Shown here: in pieces, positions 21,632-32,471 of the stretch
Layout: each line of letters begins with the position of its first letter
Position numbering within the stretch: the stretch's first letter is position 1
Origin: Phialocephala subalpina
Taxonomy: Eukaryota; Ascomycota; Leotiomycetes; Helotiales; Mollisiaceae
Assembly (NCBI GenBank): GCA_900073065.1
Contig: FJOG01000004.1
Coordinates: 492,061 to 556,060, forward strand
Reading direction: 5' to 3'
Length of the DNA: 64,000 bases
The notes under the pieces: generated by a model
Database searches by the model: none
What the model was told of the DNA's origin: nothing
Seen by the model: the letters and a program-made list of their open reading frames with translations, nothing else
Translations under genes and position numbers: made by a program

Positions 21632-23929
21632 TTACCAAGCATAACCATCATCATAGTTGTCCTTGTTCTCATCCCAATCCTCATCTCCACTCCTCTCCTC
21701 ATCTAAGAAATCCGCCTCTGTGACCTGATTCTCAGTAGGCCTCAAATTATCAATCCTCACTTCCATGATATCGCACATGCCTTGAATAAATTCCTTCTGT
21801 TTGCCTTTGCCCTTGTTCTTGATAAGAGGCGCATCGCTGTCGGAACTATCAGAACCACTCGCAGGTACCGGTGGTGTCGATACGAGAGGACTAGCTGATC
21901 CGGCAGTCTGTTTAAGGATGCCCAGTTCTCGGGCGAGGGCATTACGACGAGAAATGTCGCGGACTGAGGCTGGGATATAGGGTTCAGCGACTTCGGTTTC
22001 TGAATCGGAGGATTCGGCGTATTTGCCTGTCTCGAGATTGCGTGTGCTGGTTCGTGTTGAGCGGCGAGCGGGAGGTGATACTGCTTCGGGTGCGTGAGAT
22101 TTTGAAGGGCGATGAGGAATAGAGACTGGGTCTGAGGCGTTCTTGCTGGATGTAGATTTTAGAGGTGATCGCTTGGACTTTCTCATTACCTTCTCATTCT
22201 CTATTGGCTCTTGCTTGAGTTCCTCCCGTGGTGGTACTAATGGCTTCGCCTCAGATATCCGTGGCCGTACACTGATGACTGGTAGCGGTGGTTCAGAGAC
22301 ACGCTTGAACACACGTTCCAAATCTCCAACCCATTTGTGTCTGAATGAAGAACGATCCCTCCAGCCAATGTTCAAAATAGCCTGAATAGTCAACTTTCGA
22401 AGATCAGGCAGACTCTCAGCGCTGTCAAGGAGACTTTGGAAGAACATCTCTGCTGCTTCCGTCTCCCATTTCCGTAGCTGGATAAGCTCGATGATCTGAA
22501 GTTTTGATGGCCAGACTGGGACTTGTTCAGGCTCCAAGAGCTTGTCATATATTGGCTCCGAGTCATGATATGTGGCGTGGAGGTTGAAGTATGTGAGGTT
22601 CATGCGTAAGACTTCCAGTTTGGGGCAGGCTACACCGAGCGTAGGCATGAAAGAGAGACTCAAGGACTGGTTATGATTGAGTGTGAGGCATCGCATCTGC
22701 CGGCCATGGGTGTTGAGGAAAGCAGAAAAATCGTCTGCATTTACCTCCCAGCAATTGATCAACTCCAGATGCTTGAGACCTGTAGGCAACATAGGCAGCA
22801 AGGTCGCATTGACTAGTGTTGACGACTCAAAGATTAGATGTTCAAGTTCTGGAAGTGCTTCGAGAGCCTTGGCAAGGACCTTCTCATGGTTTGGGTCTTC
22901 TTCGTCCTTCTTCGGAGGTACCCATTGATAATTGACGAATGCAATCTTTCGTAGCGATGAGAAGAATAGTTTCGAATGCAGCTCTGGGAGCATCTCGATC
23001 GGCCATTTCTTCCCGGCCAGCCTCGATGACCACCGCCAACTCTTCAGCTTGCAAACACTTGTTTTGTCTCCTCGCGAAGCATCAGCAGCAGGATCGACGT
23101 ATTCGAGAGCATCGAAAATTGACTCGGGATATGTCCACTTGATCGTTGTATCCAGATCACGGTAGGGTGACGTGTCCTTCTGATGGTAGAACTCCAAGTC
23201 GACCAGGCGTGGTAGATCCTTGATCAGCCCATGAAGGTCCAGCAGACCACTTCCAGGTAGAGAATAGGCAGCAACCTGTCCCACGTCGATGCGCAGTGAT
23301 TCTACCTTCTGCCTGTATTTGTATGCCATTGCCAGTGGATCCGCCTTCAGTAAGTCCACCAATCTGTGAGCTTGTACCATGGGGACGAGAGGTGGCGATG
23401 AGTGTAGCACTGTCAATGCTGGTTCTGCGAAAGACCGGCACATGTAGGCAACATTGAGAAGCCATCGACTCGACGGAAGTGGTTGAAAGTAGTGTTCGTC
23501 GTAGAGAGGATATGAAGCATACTGGAATATCTGGACCAACATATGGTACGGCAGATTTTGCCACGGTGGAACGACTCCAGAGCCCTTAATATGCTCAATT
23601 GTAGGCGTCATAACTGTCTTTGGGGTGGCAGGCTTCGGTGTCTTACGACGCTTTGGAGTAGATTTGTGGTCGGGGTCATAGGAACGTTGAGTATGTTTGC
23701 GTTTCTGGGGTGTGAGGTTGCTTCGAGGTCTTGATGTTCGTGATCGGGTGGCAGATCGAGGTTCTTCGGGTTCGGATGCTACAGCTTCGTAGTAGGCTTC
23801 AAGATCGCTGTCGGAAGAGTCTTCGGCATAGGATATGGCAGCTTTGGCTCTTGTTGCTCGAGGTGGCGTCCTCAGTCGTCGTGAGACAGCAGCAGCAGCC
23901 ATTGTGAAAAGGGACTGAACTCGCAGCAA
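21632..23929 (-). CDS. F-box/LRR-like nuclear-type protein, about 756-765 aa
   Basis: Single long exon. An internal Met ten codons in (MAAAAVSRRLRTPPRA) is the more likely start. Residues up to about 115 are basic/acidic and disordered with KRK-rich nuclear-signal-like patches. PPWQNLPYHMLVQIFQYA with CRSFAEPALTVLH (about 120-180) is F-box-like. About 200-530 has irregular leucine-rich segments (LPRLVDLEFYH, LPELEHLIFES, LKHLELINCWEV, LEVLRMNL), as in F-box/LRR substrate receptors of SCF ligases. The C-terminal 200 residues are disordered and end in an acidic tail. No stop or frame damage is seen. The substrate is unknown. Confidence 0.75.
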   Translation of the reverse strand: MLRVQSLFTMAAAAVSRRLRTPPRATRAKAAISYAEDSSDSDLEAYYEAVASEPEEPRSATRSRTSRPRSNLTPQKRKHTQRSYDPDHKSTPKRRKTPKPATPKTVMTPTIEHIKGSGVVPPWQNLPYHMLVQIFQYASYPLYDEHYFQPLPSSRWLLNVAYMCRSFAEPALTVLHSSPPLVPMVQAHRLVDLLKADPLAMAYKYRQKVESLRIDVGQVAAYSLPGSGLLDLHGLIKDLPRLVDLEFYHQKDTSPYRDLDTTIKWTYPESIFDALEYVDPAADASRGDKTSVCKLKSWRWSSRLAGKKWPIEMLPELHSKLFFSSLRKIAFVNYQWVPPKKDEEDPNHEKVLAKALEALPELEHLIFESSTLVNATLLPMLPTGLKHLELINCWEVNADDFSAFLNTHGRQMRCLTLNHNQSLSLSFMPTLGVACPKLEVLRMNLTYFNLHATYHDSEPIYDKLLEPEQVPVWPSKLQIIELIQLRKWETEAAEMFFQSLLDSAESLPDLRKLTIQAILNIGWRDRSSFRHKWVGDLERVFKRVSEPPLPVISVRPRISEAKPLVPPREELKQEPIENEKVMRKSKRSPLKSTSSKNASDPVSIPHRPSKSHAPEAVSPPARRSTRTSTRNLETGKYAESSDSETEVAEPYIPASVRDISRRNALARELGILKQTAGSASPLVSTPPVPASGSDSSDSDAPLIKNKGKGKQKEFIQGMCDIMEVRIDNLRPTENQVTEADFLDEERSGDEDWDENKDNYDDGYAW

Positions 23930-24869
23930 ACTGCCTTATGAGCTCATAGAACTGCAAGACAATGGTTGGCGACCAAGTAGGAGCAATGTGATTGCCCGCG
24001 ATGTCCTGTTGTTGGTGTTGTGTTGTGGCTGTTCGTGTTGACTGCACGGAGTCCTGATGAAGTCACCAATTAATATGGAGCAAGTCAGACCGTTTTGACG
24101 CTAGGCTGACTCATAGGCAGCATCGGCACTAGCTGCCAATAGAAATGGGACCTAATAGTGATTTTGTCGACATGCTTCGTTGAAGTTATAAATTGTTGAA
24201 GATATAAACCGTTGTATTGTAAGTGAGCAGAAGGCTGCTATCCAAAAAATCACAGCCCTATGCATTGCTTGCAGTCTCCCATGCACGGTGCGGCCGCTAG
24301 CCGCACCATTGTCGGGATGACCTAACGGCTTTGGGATATCGTGTTGGTCGCTTCCTAACTCCTAGCCGCGCCCCGTAAATATAGAAAACAATGCGACGCC
24401 AACATCAACAGTCGATGCGATATGGCTTGATACTCACGACTCTCGACGACTAGGGACGACGTGTCAGCAGCGGAGGTATCCTTGACGATAATATTCATAA
24501 TCCCGTACACTCCTTTGGTCTTCTTTGATCGCCAATACAGTCACGACTCACCCGCTTGCTCTCTTCGACGCGTCCCAGCCTTACCCACTCACCTTCGTCC
24601 AGTGGTGGACCGGCACTACCATTGTCGCCGCTTGCCACAGTCCATCCAGCCTTGCTATTGTCACTTTGGAAATTGAAACATTCACTCACCTATGGGCGCG
24701 AACGGTCTGGTACAGGCTCGTTTAGCCTAAGAAATGAGAAATGTCAGTCGCAACGAGTAGAGGTGAAGGAGAAGCCGGGCTATTAATTCACCAACACCTT
24801 CACGCATCCACCAGAAGAAAAACTTTTCTACGGAGGAATGTTCGCAAATTCATACACCACACTCAAACT
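23930..24869. other. Shared divergent promoter region
   Basis: Lies between the F-box/LRR gene (leftward) and the SUZ12-type gene (rightward). Open reading upstream of 24870 could extend the SUZ12 N-terminus to 24741, but that extension looks non-conserved. A 7-bp inverted repeat GGTGCGG/CCGCACC occurs at 24287-24307; it is too short to call. Confidence 0.4.
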
Positions 24870-27355
24870 ATGGGCTTAACACTTTCCTCGCTCGCAGGGT
24901 CAAGGGGCGCAAAGCTTCGAGACGACCCAATGGATATGGAAGACGATGAAGACGAGGATCCAAGACCAACTAAACGGAGACGCATTACCCAGCTCGAGTC
25001 CAAAGGCATCACGGATCAGGATAGTAGCGACTCTAGTCAACGTCAATCACCTGATCAGCTGATGAGAGACAACACTCAACGACGTCGGTCGAAACCTGAA
25101 CTGGTACAGCCATCGGACTTCTATGGCAGTGCGAAGCGCAGAATTCTGGCGCCCACGTTACCGAGAAAATCTCCTCCGGCAGCAGAAGTCAGCAGATTTC
25201 GCATCAACGACATACTTCCCAAGAACCCAGTCAAATTCGCGGAGGCCTTTCGTGTGGACGTTGTCGACATCAATCCCTCCGTCGATGTCGAGAACGAGAA
25301 TCCAAATCTTGTTGCTCAACACCAAAAGTCCATCAGTATCTCCTGTAGGGTTGGCGCTGCTATATTCTACGCCCAACATGATGAGACGGACTTCACGGAG
25401 CTTTGCAGGAAGGTCAACCCTTGCACCTTACGTGTGACCGTCGATGATTATGGCGAGATTTCCAGAGAATTCGTCAAGCTAGCACCTTTCGATTTCCTGC
25501 CTCACGAATATTGCGTCACGAGGAAAGTTAGGAAGCCAAATGGACAATGGGGTGGCTACGAGCAAACTTTCAGTTTTGCCGACAAATATAGGCTCTCGGT
25601 GTTCATAGAGTCTACAAAGTCTTCCAGAGACTGGCCTCCTCTGTACGTTCCCGCGGATTCGGGAAAGGTCTCACAATCCGTGGACCAAGGCCAATGGACT
25701 ATAGACGATTTCCACTTGTACTGCAAAGTCGATTTGAGAGCGAACCGTGAACGACAGCACAAAGTCCCTCTCCAACTTTGTCACAAAAACTGCCACAGAA
25801 ACATCAAACAAGCAGTGCCATATACGTTGAATCTGCAGGTCCGATGGACCGTTCCAGACCACTTGACCTCGCTGGTCCTCGAAGAGCCGAAAAATGAATC
25901 ACCCAGGACGATTAAGCCGCCAACTCCTGTTCCAATTCTTGATGAGCCAGCGCGTGACCACGACACACCGGTTCCCCGCAGACAGGAAGAGGTTTCGATA
26001 GAAGAAAGCCCAGCAAACAGCCGCGCTCAAAGGCATCGTACAGATGTTCAGACATACAACTTGAAGACTTTGAGCACCCTCGCTCAAGGCAAGTCTCCAA
26101 GGAAACGGAAGCCCAGAGAGCCAAGATCTGAGCAGGGAAAGAACGATGGCTTGACTGTGACTTATAGCTTTGGTAAAGCCGATGCCGCAGAGTCAAATAT
26201 CAAACAGCAGACTACGGTCTCGGGTCTAGGCTGCCCCTTCTGCAACGGTCCAAACAGCACTGTGGAAGAGCTAAGATTGCATCTGCATACTGAACACTGC
26301 GCATTCAAGTTCAATCTACGGCGAAGTCCTCCACGCGTCCAGTTCTTTATTCAGCTGGCCAAGTCTCGCTCCGGCCCCATGCAGGATATTGAACGGTCTA
26401 GAATATTTCAATTAGGGAAACCTAATAGCTTGTTCGATCTGGATAAGTATTTGTCTGGAGACGATCATTGGACTAGAGCCCGCCATGGACCTCAACACCA
26501 CCACTTTCCAGATCACCTTTTGGAACGGGCTCACGATTCCTCGTTGTCATCATCTCCTCGTGGCTCTCGCTACAGCTCTCCCAACACATCCAATAGCACA
26601 GATGATCCCATGGATTTCGTCCGGCCCCATGCAGGATATTGAACGGTCTAGAATATTTCAATTAGGGAAACCTAATAGCTTGTTCGATCTGGATAAGTAT
26701 TTGTCTGGAGACGATCATTGGACTAGAGCCCGCCATGGACCTCAACACCACCACTTTCCAGATCACCTTTTGGAACGGGCTCACGATTCCTCGTTGTCAT
26801 CATCTCCTCGTGGCTCTCGCTACAGCTCTCCCAACACATCCAATAGCACAGATGATCCCATGGATTTCGCCATTTGACGAGCGACAGGTATCTCACAGAT
26901 GCAATCTTGCGCTTTGCGGAGGCCAAAAAAGACTGGTTTGCCGAACAGAAAAGCAGAAAGAGAGAATTTGTGAAACATATCGAAAGCTTCATCTTGAGAG
27001 GTGTGGTAGATGAAAGATGCCTCGCCAAATGCATTGAAATTCTGAGACCGGCGGAAAAGGCCAAAGAGTTGCGAGAACAGGAAGATGTTGTCATGGAGGA
27101 CGTGAAAGAGGGAACGCCAGTTTCAAACCGACGAGGGCATTTCATTTGTATCTGTGGGAAGTTCACTCAACCTCCAAACCGTGTGGTCTGCACAGGATCA
27201 GTAAGTCCAATCAACTGCGGTTTCAAAACACATCACTAACAAATTGATAGCAATGTCCCGCACGATTCTTCTGCCGCGAATGCGCCAAGAAAGATGGACG
27301 ACCGGTTGTGAAAACCTGGAAATGCAATGAGTGTTTTTCTGATTCGACTGCATAA
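24870..27355 (+). pseudogene. SUZ12-type Polycomb (PRC2) subunit gene, disrupted by a 250-bp tandem duplication
   Basis: From ATG 24870 (MGLTLSSLAG) the frame encodes an acidic/basic N-terminus, a conserved middle region (about 24,870-26,190), and a C2H2-type finger CPFCNG...HLHTEH starting near residue 455, as in Su(z)12. SUZ12 scaffolds the H3K27 methyltransferase complex. After SSPNTSNSTDDPMDF, sequence 26370-26619 is repeated exactly at 26620-26869. Because 250 is not a multiple of three, the frame ends at VRPHAGY. Coding resumes in another frame at about 26871 (HLTSDRYLTDAILRFAEAKK, C-terminal VEFS-like helices). It then runs to a Cys-rich end spliced over a 50-nt intron (27201-27250): ICICGKF...CPARFFCREC...WKCNEC. 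The central VEFS segment normally found between these parts is absent even if the duplicate is removed. This may be an assembly fault rather than a true pseudogene. ATG 24741 is an alternative start. Confidence 0.7.
26370..26869. repeat. Exact 250-bp tandem duplication inside the SUZ12-type gene
   Basis: Bases 26370-26619 and 26620-26869 are identical head to tail; for example CCGGCCCCAT starts at 26371 and 26621. The flanks differ on both sides (26369 C versus 26619 G; 26620 T versus 26870 C), leaving one base of junction homology. Confidence 0.95.
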
Positions 27356-28219
27356 TCGGGATAGGTCATTAGCAGGAGTTAGCGGGTCCCTTGAAATTTG
27401 AGCATTGTAGCATAATCTTGTATTGTACAAAAGGCATTGGGGTCGGGAAGTGCATTGCTTCATCATCAGGGGCATATGAGCAGAGAATTACGGTTCAAGA
27501 TACCGGGAAGGCAGAAATATCGGGTGCGATACAGCTCCAACTTCAGAAGCTGATACCAGTTACATAGTTCTTCGTTGTGAAGAGATTCAATGGTGGGGAC
27601 ACCAATTACTAGTGGATGAAATACCGGACATAGTCCAATCATGGAGACATAATACAAAGCTTGATCATGACTATGCGAATGAATTAGAAACCCCCCTATT
27701 TTCTTCCTATATGCCGGTGGCTAAAGGCTTAGAAGGCTCGTACCGAAACTTTCTCCAAGCATTTGCGCCACAGCTCGCATGAGTGGGGGTACATAAGTTG
27801 ACAATACCAGTTCATCTAAAGACAGCAGTTGTTAAACGAAAGCGTATCTACCTCAACCCCCACGACTTCTCATCCCAGCCGGACATCAAATCTACCCCGC
27901 CAAACACGCCGCAAGCACAGCCTCCCATCATCCAAACACTTCTCGCCACTCCATCCAATCTGATATCACGTGACAGGCTTCTTTCTTCGCTCCGATTCGA
28001 CGCCTTACATGCTGCGCCTCACTTGCAGCCTCGTAAAACTTGGCTTTTGCTGCTGTACGGGGGACGGAGCTTTATTTAAACATTTTCGCAGGGAGAGTTG
28101 GGATAGAAAAGGGCATTTGTGGTGGTGATTGCGTGGTGAGATAGCAAACATCGTTAGATGCGGCGCTTCAATTGTGATATCTGTACTCATCACGGCGTCT
28201 ATTTCCTCGTGCTCTGACC
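27356..28219. other. Intergenic region
   Basis: 3' flank of the SUZ12-type gene and upstream sequence of the next genes. No recognisable feature. Confidence 0.4.
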
Positions 28220-28666
28220 TTGAAACTGGGTTGTTCTGTGCGACATAATCACTCGTGCTCGTGCTACGGAGGGAAGCCAGCCGCCGCACTGTCAGGGACT
28301 TGCTATCATAACCCTACCGACGGCGTGACGCAGATCCCTACTGGCACCAAGTCGCGAACCCAGCCGTCGAATCTGACCCCAACTCAACCAAGACCCCGAA
28401 TATCCACCATCACCACCGGCATCGCGACGACCACGATCACCTCCGCAGATTCGCAGACGGCCATTGATGCAGAGGAGGGACATTGCAATTGGGTCCGCGC
28501 TGTCGTCTATGCGGTCGCGCTCGCGTGGGGAGGAGTGAATGAATTGCGACAATGGTTACCGGGAGCCCTTGATTTGGAGACAATAGCTATCATCACAATA
28601 CCAGCATTACTATTGACCTCGATTCACCACCCGGACAAGTTGCGCAAGGCTCGAAATCATTCCTAG
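28220..28666 (+). CDS. Doubtful small ORF, 148 aa
   Basis: An uninterrupted ORF with a Thr/Pro-rich first half and a hydrophobic C-terminal segment (AVVYAVALAWGG and ETIAIITIPALLLTSI). It ends 60 bases before the next ATG and may simply be promoter or 5' leader sequence of that gene. No family recognised. Confidence 0.2.
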   Translation: MKLGCSVRHNHSCSCYGGKPAAALSGTCYHNPTDGVTQIPTGTKSRTQPSNLTPTQPRPRISTITTGIATTTITSADSQTAIDAEEGHCNWVRAVVYAVALAWGGVNELRQWLPGALDLETIAIITIPALLLTSIHHPDKLRKARNHS

Positions 28667-28726
28667 ATGTACGATCCTCATTTCTTCTTCTTCAAGTTTC
28701 AAACTTTCGTACCAAGCTCTACCAAA

Positions 28727-31701
28727 ATGAGTTATCTTATGAAGACCCTGTTCAGGGCGGCGGACAGGCCATGGCTGTCAGCAGCTGCTAATGCACGACA
28801 GATCCTCGAGATGGAGGCCAAGCAAGCCAAATCTGGCTCTGCTGTGGCTGCCAGAGGCATAGAATCCGCCGACAAGCAAATCGCCATGCTGAAGGATCGT
28901 CTACTACCATATGTACGTTCCTAGTTCCCCTCCCTGACTACCCTGCTCATAGCTGTCCCAGGATCCCCATATCGTCATTGTACCTTCGAAACTTAATTAC
29001 AATGGAGGCCATGCGCACGAACACAGAGGCACGCCGTTCGAGGACTACGAAGTCAGGGATCTGCAGTACCTGACGCTGGTCGGCGAGACTGATCGAGAAA
29101 CCGCGAGACCATGGCCAGCTGCTGAATGGATGGATACTATTGAGGCTCGATCGCCTGCGAGTTTGGTTGCGCGCAGTAATACGACTACTCCGAATGCTGC
29201 GGCTGCGAAGGAGTCGAAGATACCGTCCAAGAAGATATCGATTGCCGATTACAAGAATATGAAGAAGACTGGTGCTACTCCTGCTAGTCTTCCTAACAAG
29301 CCCGGACATACGAGAAACGCCAGCGCTGTATATGGAGGAGAACCTTTGAGCCGGGATCCTTCGTTCGAGAGCGCTCATGAGCCCAGGCAGAATGGCGCGA
29401 CCAGTTCGGCCAATTCAGTGAGGACTGAGAAGGGAGCTGTGAAAGCAGTTGAGAAGTTAGTATACCATGTCTTTGCACATTGCAACATACTGACCCATTT
29501 CTAGACCTGCAGTGCAATCATCCGGCCTATCTAATGCAAAGGCGCGTCCACCGGCAACCACGAACGGCCATACCTCAGATCACAATCGTTCGAAAGAGAA
29601 CGTTCGTCCACAAAGCACTCACCTACCTCAGCGCCCTACCGAGCATATCAAGCATAGCTTGCCTCCTCGACCGCAATCCCCACCACGTAGCAATCCGACA
29701 TACAACCTTCCAGATCCGAAGCAGCAGAAGCGACCCCTGGAAGCAGCTGATGCAACACAACCTGAGAAACGATCGAAGATAGAGCATACGAGAACGCCTT
29801 CTAATTCCCAGAACCACTCAAGGACACCGTCGGGCTCACAACACCCTCTTCCACGCAAACCTAATACTCCCTCCGACGCAAGGCCATCGTCTCTCAAGTC
29901 TCAAAATGCACATTCTACGTCGGCACATGCTTCTCCCCAAACTAAGAAGGGACCACTTTCCAAGATGTCTAGCAAAGAGAATTCGAGACCCGAGAAGCCT
30001 TTAGACCTCCCCCCACTCCTATCGCCTCTCCCTGCTGAACTTGGAAGCAGTCCGCATCCGACAGGATTCACGGCTAAGGAGAATAAGGGCAAGAGGTCTG
30101 CACAGGGGACACCTTCTAAATATGGACTTGGTGCAGATACCATTATTGTCAAGAAGGCACCTTCACCACTTGCCGAACTTTCACAATCCTCATCATCACG
30201 GGCGGTACATTCTCCAGAGTCTTTTGACCTTCCAGCCCTCTTATCACCAACTCTTCCTGATGTGGTCGAGCAAGAGCTACTTCGCCTACAAGCAAAGTCC
30301 GCGGCATTGAATCCTGAGAATCGTCTCAACAGCGTTGAAGCTCGTCATGAGAAAGCTCGTCGGCCTGACACCCCTGGTGTTGCTCGGAAGACGACTACGC
30401 CAAAGGTTGGTCATCCTCCGAAGAAGCCTCAAGCAGAATCAAGCAAGGTCAATGCAGAAAAGACCAGCTTGCTTGTTAAGCTCAAGTACAAGAAGCGGAA
30501 AGCGCAGGACGTCCAGCGGATTCTAGGTCTAAAAGCTAAGCCGAGTCCGGAGTATTTGCGGCTTGAAAAGGAGCGCCAGAGGAAACTTCTTCCTAGACCG
30601 GACGAGGATGATGATTCGGGTGAGGAGATGAGGACCCCCAACAAGAACGCTTCGTCTGCTTCCAAGAAGCGGATAATAGCCCAGAAGCCATCTCGCCGCG
30701 AGCTAGATGACGATTCCGATGATGTCGACGAGCCACTATCTAAGACCGCCGGTAAAGCACCTGCTCCAGCTCCAAGGAAGCGGCCCAGCGATCCTATTGA
30801 GTCCCGTGCTGAGCCAGTGCCTAAACGCAAAGCTCCCGAAATTGATGTTGCCAAGTCAAAGACAGTGCTTGAACCAGCCTTCAAGTCCCCTGCTTTGTCG
30901 CAACCCAGTCAGAGGAATCTGCTTGCTACGCCAAAGAAGGGCGATGCTATGAAGAGTGTAAGTATGCGCAAGGTCAACTCTAGCGATGGCCACGCACATA
31001 CCCCACAAGCGAGCACCAGCACTCCTCAAGCAAGTACTAGCACGAGCACTCCGGCATCCGCTGAGAAACCCCGTATCAACGGTGTCAGTCACGGCGATCC
31101 AAAGAAGGACCTTGGTACATTCCTGAAACGCAAGATGGACTCAATCCTGCATCTCAAAGACGGCCTACGCGACACAGTCGACGACACTCAGAGAAAGTTA
31201 GGTCTCTCCGTGGCATTCGAATGCGTCACCGCATACATGGTCGCCTTCTCCATGTCAGACGCAAGAAACAAGCGCCGCGCAGCCCGAGACTGGGACAGCG
31301 TCGTCCAGCTCTGGGAATTCATCAACGGCGGTCTCGCCAAAGGCACTCCACTGCAATCTCTATGCTTCGAACTCGGCGCGTTATGCCGAGAGGAACTTTG
31401 CAGAGCTTATCTCGAGCGCCTGTCTGAGAAGAACGATCCCGAGACGCAGAAATTGCTCCAAGCTAATTCCGCAAGGAAGGATAAGTTATGGATTTCGGCG
31501 CATATGCCTGTTCTTGCCTCGACCGGACCACAGGCGGGCGCACCGTTGAAGGAGGTGCAGCAGGTGCGTGGGAATCCGCAGAAGACGATGGGTCCTTGGA
31601 CGAATCCGAGAGATGCGAAGGAGTATACATTTGAGGTTCTGCATAAATATGCGAGGGTGGAGAATACGGGGTGGAAACCCGAGAAAGAGGGGAATGTATG
31701 A
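28727..31701 (+). CDS. Conserved-looking disordered protein of unknown function, 961 aa
   Basis: Exons 28727-28912, 28953-29455 and 29505-31701 total 2886 nt (961 aa), joined by 40- and 49-nt GT-AG introns with clean phase. Residues 1-60 are a helical N-terminus (MSYLMKTLFRAADRPW, MEAKQAKSGSAVAARGIESA), followed by LSQDPHIVIVPSKLNYN and a DLQYLTLVGETDRE block. The middle, about 550 residues, is Pro/Ser/Lys-rich and disordered. A folded C-terminal region runs from GTFLKRKMDSILHLKDGLRD through LGLSVAFECVTAYMVAFSMS and WDSVVQLWEFINGGLAKGTP to the end. Charged repeats and KRK patches suggest a nuclear protein. I do not recognise the family; the two folded ends are the best search queries. Confidence 0.75.
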
Positions 31702-32471
31702 TTGTACTGGGAATGGGTTGGCGTTTTAACGGATGGGATGAGGTAAATGACGGGGGTTAATGATTTGATATGATGGATTGCGATTTGCGATTGCACGATA
31801 CCCGCTCTCATTTTTTGGAGCTACGATATGCCTGGACTGGAGGCTTGAATTGCATGCTTTGGCTAGCGGAAGATGAAGTTGGCTGTATAGTATATTAGAT
31901 TGCAGGAAAGGAAAGATACATTTCTCCTGGGTTGCGGATGAGGATAGTATAAAAGGAGAGGAGATAATTACACAGAATAAATTGATGCTTGCTCTCATAT
32001 CCCCCTTTCCTTTCGTAAGAGTACCCAGTGGTGACTTTTCTCTTTCTTTTTCAGTGAGGAAGTACTCAAGGCTCGTGACTGCCGGCCTGATATGCAGCTA
32101 GTGCTAGTGCGGGGCAATCAAGAGATCTTCCGACTTCGAGTTTTCCCTTTCTTCATCAATTTTTTTTGCCTGTGTTTGAATCTGAGTTTAACATTTCGAG
32201 TCGCATTTCGTCGTTTCAATTACTTCGAAGCATCCCACAGAGCCTCAGAAAGCGATCGCGCCACATGCGTCGTGATGTAGTCAGCTAGGGATTGTATTGG
32301 TTGGCGGAAACGAAGCCACGAAGCCGCTGCAGGATCTCCACAAGGCATCAGCAATACTCTTTAGTAGCAAGTCTGCCACCTGTTCCATCTCAGAACGCTC
32401 AGCCAGGGCAATGAGTTCTCCTCATCTCTACGACCTGTCACTCGCACATGCATGCAGGGACAAATTTCGAA
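31702..32471. other. Intergenic region
   Basis: 3' flank of the 961-aa gene and promoter of the HET gene. No recognised feature. Confidence 0.5.

Noticed and set aside
24287..24307. Inverted repeat GGTGCGG-7-CCGCACC as a terminator or element end
   Set aside because: Seven base pairs alone are expected by chance; no extended stem or target duplication.
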